NCBI GenBank assembly: GCA_014379065.1
Contig: JACMMM010000570.1
Coordinates: forward strand, 1-19,285
Length of the DNA stretch: 19,285 bases
Origin: Saprospiraceae bacterium
Lineage (GTDB): Bacteria; Bacteroidota; Bacteroidia; Chitinophagales; Saprospiraceae
Direction: 5' to 3'
Under the pieces are notes generated by a model that made no database searches, was not told where the DNA came from, and worked only from the letters and a program-made list of their open reading frames with translations. Shown in pieces: positions 13,832 to 19,285 of this stretch. Within the stretch, counting starts at the first letter, position 1. Each line of letters begins with the position of its first letter. Position numbers and translations under genes: made by a program.

Positions 13832-15271
13832 ATGCCTAGATATTCCGTCTTGTTGGTTGACGATGATGAAGATGATTATTTTCTGACTACCGAATGTTTG
13901 CACGACATCCGAGACCAACAATTCGATGTGACCTGGGCATCCACCTACGATGAGGCCTTCTATTTACTGAACAATCAGCAGTTTGATATTGGCTTGTTTG
14001 ATTACCTGCTCGGCGCGCGCACGGGGCTTGATTTGCTGCGCATAGCAAAAGATTTACGGCTGCATACGCCCATCATCCTGCTCACAGGCAGGGGCGATGT
14101 AACCATTGATACAGAGGCTTTAGACCTGGGAGTAGCAGATTATCTGGTGAAAAGCGAGCTAGAGCCCGAAAAACTGGAGCGCAGCATTCGATACAGTATT
14201 GGCAGGGCAGCGGCATTAAAAGCCTTGCGCGAGAGCGAAGGAAAGTACCGGGGTATTTTTGAAGGATCCATTGATGCTATTTGTCTGCTGGATGTATCGG
14301 GCCGATTCACCGACGTAAATCCGGCTGCTTTACAATTGACTGGCTTTTTAAAAGCCGAGTTGGTAAATAAAACTTTGGCTGAATTATTTGAAAATGAATC
14401 GGTTAGATTAAATTTTGCGCAAGAAATTGCGAACAAGAGAGACATAAGGGATTTTGAGGCCGAGTTGATTACAGCAACAGGGGCCGTCCAAACTGTCATC
14501 CTTGCCTGCACCTGCCACAAAACACAGGCCCAACCCAGTGAGGTGTTTTTCCAAGCCATTTTGCATAACATTACTAGGCGCAAAAAGGCAGAAAAGGAAT
14601 TGCTTATTGCTGAAAAAATTGCTTCTGCCGGGCGTTTTATGCGAATGCTGGGGCACGAAATCCGAAATCCACTGACCAATATTGACCTGGCCATTGGGCA
14701 GGTCCTGGAAGAAAACAAAGATGCCGAACTCTCTATTTTTCTGGAAATTATCCAGCGCAACAGTCTGCGTATCAGCAAATTGGTAACAGACCTGCTGCAA
14801 TCCAGTAATACGGGTCAGTTGCATCTACAGCCCACCAATCCGCACGAACTGCTCGAACAAACCCTGGAGATCGCATCTGACCGCATTGCACTCAAAAAGA
14901 TTACCTTGTACCGGCATTTGAACCCAGACCCACCACGCATTCAGGCGGATCCGGAAAAGCTAAAAATCGCCTTGTTCAACATCATCATCAATGCTGTGGA
15001 AATGGTGGAAGCAGAAAATGGCATGCTCGAACTGAGCACAAAGACAGTAGGCGACCTCTTTGTTTTTGGCATCAAAGACAATGGGCCCGGTATCGCGCGA
15101 GAACAAATCAGCAAGATTTTTGAACCCTATTTTTCCCGAAAACCCAATGGCATGGGGCTTGGTCTTGCCAGCACCCTCAGCATCGTGCAGGCCCATGGCG
15201 GGCAAGTGGACGTACAATCTGAGGCAGGAAAAGGCGCGACGTTTTTTGTGATATTGCCTATGAAAATTTGA
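13832..15271 (+). CDS. Receiver-PAS-histidine kinase hybrid
   Basis: This 479-residue protein begins with a receiver (1-125; Asp57 in LFDYLLG, Thr85, Lys107 in VKSEL). A PAS domain (about 135-255) includes GRFTDVNPAALQLTGF. HisKA has LGHEIRNPL (His275), and HATPase_c has NIIINAVEMV (383-392), DNGPG (416-420) and GMGLGLAS (440-447). The kinase class differs from that of the two neighbours (HEIRNPL rather than HDLQEPL), so it is not a recent copy of them. A receiver at the N-terminus suggests that phosphorylation by another kinase, perhaps the upstream PAS kinase, gates its own activity. It lies 25 bases after that gene in the same direction, so it likely closes the rpoN-linked operon. Confidence 0.92.
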   Translation: MPRYSVLLVDDDEDDYFLTTECLHDIRDQQFDVTWASTYDEAFYLLNNQQFDIGLFDYLLGARTGLDLLRIAKDLRLHTPIILLTGRGDVTIDTEALDLGVADYLVKSELEPEKLERSIRYSIGRAAALKALRESEGKYRGIFEGSIDAICLLDVSGRFTDVNPAALQLTGFLKAELVNKTLAELFENESVRLNFAQEIANKRDIRDFEAELITATGAVQTVILACTCHKTQAQPSEVFFQAILHNITRRKKAEKELLIAEKIASAGRFMRMLGHEIRNPLTNIDLAIGQVLEENKDAELSIFLEIIQRNSLRISKLVTDLLQSSNTGQLHLQPTNPHELLEQTLEIASDRIALKKITLYRHLNPDPPRIQADPEKLKIALFNIIINAVEMVEAENGMLELSTKTVGDLFVFGIKDNGPGIAREQISKIFEPYFSRKPNGMGLGLASTLSIVQAHGGQVDVQSEAGKGATFFVILPMKI

Positions 15272-15305
15272 GGTTTTGGATGACGCAATTTGTTTAGAAA
15301 CCCAT

Positions 15306-15313
15306 TACTTTCG
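15306..15313 (+). promoter_or_regulatory. Candidate -7 element for the glycosyltransferase gene
   Basis: TACTTTCG differs by one base from TAnnTTTG. TTTG at 15289-15292 is only 13 bases upstream, shorter than the usual spacing of about 19-21, so support is partial. Location in the gap after the kinase operon fits a new transcription unit. Confidence 0.3.
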
Positions 15314-15397
15314 TAGTACTAACCAGTACAATGAAAAATCATGAATGAAGAACAAAACAACAGCAACGGAAAGCATTAGACAATCTAAATCAAGGCG

Positions 15398-17038
15398 ATG
15401 TCAAAAACGAAACATAAAAGCCAGCGTACAGCCGAAAAACCAGCGACAATTGCTTCGACACCTCCCGCCAATCGCAACATCTCGACCACCCCATTCGCCT
15501 GGATAGGCATCGCCCTGTTGCTTATCGCCTTGGTCGCGCGATTGCGCCTGCTGGATATCCCATTCGAGCGCGACGAAGGCGTTTTCGCCTATATCGGTCG
15601 GGCATTGATGGGAGGTGAACGTTTGTACACGGACTTGTACGACAATAAGTTGCCAGGGCTTTACCTGATCTATGGGCTGTTCACAAGTGTGTTTGGCGTC
15701 CAGCCTTCCGGCATACATCTGGGCGCTTTGCTGTGGCAATTGGCGACTTTGGCCGTGTTGTTTTTTTGGCTGCGCGAAGTAATTGGGCGCGACCGAGCCC
15801 TAGCCGCTACAGGACTTTTCACTTTGTATGCCGCCAGTGGCCAAGTGTTGGGCTTTGCTGCCCATGCTACGCAGCTGTGTGCCTTGCCAGCTTTTGCTGG
15901 TTTATGGGCCTTGTGGCGCGGCACGGTAAATGGGCGCAGTCCTCAAGCGGCTTGGATAATCCTCGCCGGCCTCGGAGCGGGGTTCGCCATTTGGATCAAG
16001 CAGCAAGCGCTTTTTTATGCCGTTTTTGGTGCTTTATACCTGGCATGGTGGTTTTTTGGGCGCGGACGATCCGAATCCATCACGCGGGCCATGGGGATGG
16101 GAATGCTTTACGCCTTGGGGGTGATTTTGCCCGTGGGTTTGAGCGCCGCCTGGTTCGCTTCTCAGGGGCGTTTTGACGATTTTTGGTTCTGGACGGTGGA
16201 GATTTCAACGGGAGAAAAGTTCAAAACCCAATCATCAGGAGGCTTGTTCTTTTTCAATTTTTATTTTCCAAAGGTAATAGCGCAATGGTGGTGGGTGTGG
16301 TTCAGCGGTCTGTTTGGCTTGATCGTCATGCTGCGCCAAAAGCAAATGCCCGAACAACGTGCCCTTGCCTGGCTGCTGCCACTTTCACTTTGGGGCGTTT
16401 CGTTGGGCGGGGCCTTTTATCCACACTACTTTGTGTTGGCCTTGCCTTGGCTTTCCATCTGTGCTGTTGTGGGGCTTGACACTTTGCTGCGTAAATACGG
16501 TTCGGCAGGATGGATTGCTGCCGCAATAGTCGTGTTATGGCCCGTTTTGGCACACAATGGGTATTGGTTTTATGAAAACCACCGCGCCGTCTTGTGGCGG
16601 GCTTACGGCAGCAATTCTTTTCAAGAGATGGCTGAAATAGGCGCTGAGTTGAAAAAACGGAGCAGCCCTTCTGATTCGATAGCCATTATCGGCTCGGAGC
16701 CGGAATTGTTATTAAGCGCCGACCGCCGTTCCGCTTTGAGTCACCTGTTTTTTCAGGGGGTGGTACAGCGACACGCACGCTATGCCCAGTTCCAACAGCA
16801 AACACGAGAAGAGCTTTGGGGACGTCGCCCTCGATTCGTGGTGCTGCCCGGGGGACAGTTCGAGCACCTCAAAGACGACCCATTGGTAAAAGAGATAGTG
16901 GCGAGATTGCAAAAGGAATATCACACCATTTGTGTGGTAGACCTTGAGGAAAAGAAATCGAAAATCACCTGGGATCCTCCACCCGAACAAGCAGTGCCGA
17001 AGACGCTGTTTTGGGTGATGGTGATGGAGCGGAATTAA
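15398..17038 (+). CDS. GT39/ArnT-like polytopic glycosyltransferase
   Basis: This 546-residue membrane protein starts with a basic cytosolic tail and a first helix at about 33-49. The first periplasmic loop has FERDEGVFAYIGR (Asp59-Glu60), the acidic motif of the PMT_2/ArnT superfamily, followed by LYTDLYDNKLPGLYLIY. About ten more hydrophobic segments follow to residue 395, then a soluble C-terminal part (about 400-546) with IAIIGSEPELLLSADRRS. Such enzymes transfer a sugar from a polyprenyl-phosphate carrier to protein, lipid A or polysaccharide on the periplasmic side; the acceptor cannot be told from this sequence. No glycan biosynthesis genes adjoin it. The gene converges with the peptidase gene with only eight bases between stops, and there is no terminator in the gap. 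Confidence 0.85.
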   Translation: MSKTKHKSQRTAEKPATIASTPPANRNISTTPFAWIGIALLLIALVARLRLLDIPFERDEGVFAYIGRALMGGERLYTDLYDNKLPGLYLIYGLFTSVFGVQPSGIHLGALLWQLATLAVLFFWLREVIGRDRALAATGLFTLYAASGQVLGFAAHATQLCALPAFAGLWALWRGTVNGRSPQAAWIILAGLGAGFAIWIKQQALFYAVFGALYLAWWFFGRGRSESITRAMGMGMLYALGVILPVGLSAAWFASQGRFDDFWFWTVEISTGEKFKTQSSGGLFFFNFYFPKVIAQWWWVWFSGLFGLIVMLRQKQMPEQRALAWLLPLSLWGVSLGGAFYPHYFVLALPWLSICAVVGLDTLLRKYGSAGWIAAAIVVLWPVLAHNGYWFYENHRAVLWRAYGSNSFQEMAEIGAELKKRSSPSDSIAIIGSEPELLLSADRRSALSHLFFQGVVQRHARYAQFQQQTREELWGRRPRFVVLPGGQFEHLKDDPLVKEIVARLQKEYHTICVVDLEEKKSKITWDPPPEQAVPKTLFWVMVMERN

Positions 17039-17046
17039 TCAGCAAA

Positions 17047-19230
17047 TCACGGCCTCTCCGACTTCACATCCCTCAAGTTATCATTAAAAAACCCCTCAAT
17101 CTTCTCAAAAAGGTGCGCCCGGTCTTTCCCCAACACATTATGCAGGTGTTCAGGGTACACGAAATAGTCAATCTGCTTGCCTTGGCGCACGCACTCGCGG
17201 ATATAACGCAGGGAGTGTTGCCACAACACATATTCATCAGAGCTGCCATGAATCATGAGCAGGCGGCCATTCAAATTGTCTATGTATTGGTAAAGGCTAT
17301 TTTTGGCGTAGCCTTCGGGGTTTTCCTGCGGCATATCCATATAGCGCTCGGTGTACATGATCTCGTACATCTTCCAATCAATGACCGGGCCACCCGCAAC
17401 GCCGCATTTGAACACGTTTTTTGATTCAGGGCGGGTCATCAATGAAGTCGTCATAAACCCGCCGTAACTCCAGCCAAACACGCCAATACGCGATGGATCC
17501 ACAAAAGTCTGGGCTTTCAGGTATTCAATCCCAGCCAATTGGTCTTCAATTTCGACATCCCCTACGCGACGATGGATGGCATTTTCAAAGGCAAACCCGC
17601 GATTGGCCGAACCGCGACCGTCCATGGTGAAAATGATGTAGCCTTCTTGCGCCATGTGGTGCATCCAAAGCTCTGCCCCGGCCAGCCAGGTATTGGTCAC
17701 CAATTGCGCGTGGGTGCCGCCATACAAATACACCAGCACTGGATACTGTTTCTGGGAATCAAAATCGGGCGGCAAAATCATACGGGTATTCAACGGCATT
17801 CCGCCTTTTGAGGGAACGGTTGAGGTGCGTGTGAGGCCAAGCGCGTAGCCTTCGAGCGGATTTTTTGCCGCAAAAATGATCTCTCGTTTGGCGGTCTCCC
17901 TCCAGCGCGAAAGGTAGACCAGGCGCGGCGTAGCGGCATTGGCGAACACGTCCAAAGCCCATTCGCCTGTGCTGTTTACCAAGGCGTTGTGTGTGCCCTC
18001 TTCCGCGTTGAGGCGCGTAATCACCCCTGTTTTAAGGTTCGCAGCAAAAACGTAGCGGTTCATCCCCATCTCATCGGCCACTTGGTAAAAGCAGTTTTCT
18101 CCCTTGGCATCGAATCCGTAAAAAGCGGTGACAGGCATCGCGCCTTTGCTGATTTGATCCGCAGTTTTCCCGTTTAAACTACAGAGATAGAGGTGATTGT
18201 AGCCATCGCCTTCGCTCTGCCAGAGGAATTGGTCGTTCGAGCCGGGCACAAAGACAGCGGGCTTTTCAGGCTCCACCCATTTGTCTGATGTTTCTTCAAA
18301 AACGGTCTTGACGAATGCTCCCGTGGTGGCATCGTATTGGTTGAACCACATATGGTCTTGGCCGCGATTCACAACCGCAATCAGCACGAATTTGTCGTCG
18401 GGCGTCCAGGAAACATTCGTAAGATATTGTTCTGCGGGCAAACCGGTTTGGAGGTAAAACGTCTTGGCCGTTTGTGTGTCAAAGACGCCGACGGTGACGT
18501 GGTGACTTTTTGTCCCGGCATACGGGTAGCGAATTTCACGTGCCTGCGCTGGCATCGAATCAAGGACATAAATCGGATACTTCGTCACCATACTTTCGTC
18601 CATGCGGTAAAATGCCAGGTAACGCCCTGATGTGCTCCAAAACGTGCCTTTAAAAATCCCAAACTCCTCGCGGTGGACGCTCTTGCCGTACACAATGCCG
18701 TCGGCTTCGCTTTTAGCTACGCCCAGTTCTTTTCCGCCGATGTTTACCCAAAGGTCGTTGCCCATGGTGTAGGCCGCAGATAAGGTTTTGTCTTGAATAT
18801 CAACATTTTCCGCTTCGACTGGGTGCCAATTTTTGCGGTTTAAGCCCTCTTTAAGTGAGTACGTGTAGATTTCTTTATCGGTGTGGAACCACAGATTGCC
18901 GGCGCTTGTCCAGGTCACATTGGGCAAACTGGGCAAGGGGGTGCCACCAAGTGCGGTTAGGCTCTCATTGATTTTTGGCAGCAGTGTGAGCGTGTCCGTC
19001 GAGAGATTGGGAGCGTTCACGCGCACGATTTGATCGCCCAAGACGTGGGTGAAGTGAGTCGTGCCGGGAATCCACTGCAGCTGTTTCAGATTGGCTTGAG
19101 ATAGCGCGGTGCGTTTCAGGATCGCATCGGACATGGAGAATTTGTTCTGCGCGAAAAGGCCGAGCGGCAAGAGCAGGAAAGCTAGGATATTTAGAGATTT
19201 GAATGGAGGGGATGTGTGTGAGTGGGTCAT
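17047..19230 (-). CDS. Secreted S9B prolyl oligopeptidase family peptidase (DPP-IV-like)
   Basis: This 727-residue protein has a signal peptide ending near LGLFAQ (residue 28) and no lipobox. The N-terminal beta-propeller (about 40-470) carries HREEFGI with Glu188-Glu189, equivalent to the double Glu that binds the substrate amino terminus in DPP-IV, and YRMDES nearby. The alpha/beta-hydrolase domain follows, with DGRGSANRGFAF, catalytic Ser588 in GWSYGG, Asp665 in GSSDEYV and His697 in HLHNVLGKDR. All three catalytic residues are present, so the enzyme should remove dipeptides from peptide N-termini, often after Pro or Ala, in the periplasm. It stands alone on the minus strand, and the upstream 55 bases in the window show no clear promoter. 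Confidence 0.93.
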   Translation of the reverse strand: MTHSHTSPPFKSLNILAFLLLPLGLFAQNKFSMSDAILKRTALSQANLKQLQWIPGTTHFTHVLGDQIVRVNAPNLSTDTLTLLPKINESLTALGGTPLPSLPNVTWTSAGNLWFHTDKEIYTYSLKEGLNRKNWHPVEAENVDIQDKTLSAAYTMGNDLWVNIGGKELGVAKSEADGIVYGKSVHREEFGIFKGTFWSTSGRYLAFYRMDESMVTKYPIYVLDSMPAQAREIRYPYAGTKSHHVTVGVFDTQTAKTFYLQTGLPAEQYLTNVSWTPDDKFVLIAVVNRGQDHMWFNQYDATTGAFVKTVFEETSDKWVEPEKPAVFVPGSNDQFLWQSEGDGYNHLYLCSLNGKTADQISKGAMPVTAFYGFDAKGENCFYQVADEMGMNRYVFAANLKTGVITRLNAEEGTHNALVNSTGEWALDVFANAATPRLVYLSRWRETAKREIIFAAKNPLEGYALGLTRTSTVPSKGGMPLNTRMILPPDFDSQKQYPVLVYLYGGTHAQLVTNTWLAGAELWMHHMAQEGYIIFTMDGRGSANRGFAFENAIHRRVGDVEIEDQLAGIEYLKAQTFVDPSRIGVFGWSYGGFMTTSLMTRPESKNVFKCGVAGGPVIDWKMYEIMYTERYMDMPQENPEGYAKNSLYQYIDNLNGRLLMIHGSSDEYVLWQHSLRYIRECVRQGKQIDYFVYPEHLHNVLGKDRAHLFEKIEGFFNDNLRDVKSERP

Positions 19231-19285
19231 TTTTTCAAAAATCTTGTTGAAAAAGGGTGTTGTGCTTTCCGTATTTTGGCAATCT

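Noticed and set aside
15336..15378. Short leader peptide before the glycosyltransferase gene
   Set aside because: A 12-codon frame rich in Asn and Gln occurs here, but it has no hairpin or codon bias that would support attenuation.

Overview
The window looks like chromosomal DNA of a member of the Bacteroidota, possibly Saprospiraceae-like; the family-level guess is inference. Support comes from a BatA-type double-transmembrane/VWA protein, a PorT-like outer-membrane beta-barrel protein, a short AraC regulator of a type I know mainly from this phylum, and several kinases with the SHDLQEP-type H-box. Start codons have A/T-rich leaders (AAACACC, CTTAACC, AGAACAAC before ATG) and I see no Shine-Dalgarno sequences. 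I see no rRNA, tRNA, CRISPR array, transposase or phage structural gene.

Layout. (1) 1-2500: a BatA/VWA membrane protein gene with two different 7-bp repeat arrays, one running into its start codon together with a GC-rich palindrome and one of 12 units inside the coding region; a strong hairpin follows. (2) 2700-5330: an outer-membrane beta-barrel gene, then two paralogous coiled-coil lipoprotein genes. These are duplicated together with their leader and their GGCCGCCTC terminator, and they are separated by three palindromes and an AT-rich AraC-type regulator with a heavy-metal-domain-like N-terminus. (3) 5333-7214: an orphan receiver protein on the minus strand that seems to lack its last helix, then YtxH-like, holin-superfamily-III-like and small basic membrane-associated proteins on the plus strand, resembling the yqjD-yqjE-yqjK arrangement of enterobacteria. 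(4) 7221-15271: a signalling block. A CHASE3 histidine kinase and an Rcp1-type receiver (minus strand) are divergent from rpoN (sigma-54), which is followed by an NtrC-type sigma-54 activator, a PAS histidine kinase and a receiver-PAS-histidine kinase hybrid (plus strand). (5) 15398-19230: a GT39/ArnT-like membrane glycosyltransferase convergent with a secreted S9B (DPP-IV-type) peptidase.

How the genes may work together. The rpoN-activator-kinase-hybrid kinase string is the clearest functional unit: a sigma factor, the AAA+ activator it requires and the likely kinases for that activator. The lipoproteins, barrel protein and YtxH/holin-like proteins are all envelope proteins, and two receiver genes and the AraC regulator lie among or beside them. 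An envelope-stress role for regions 2-4 is a reasonable inference, but the sequence does not prove it. I found no convincing sigma-54 promoter in the window. I did not find a clearly new enzymatic or defence system. The most unusual signals are the duplicated lipoprotein cassette with its inserted regulator, the heptamer arrays in the BatA gene, the shortened receiver and the altered H-box kinase.
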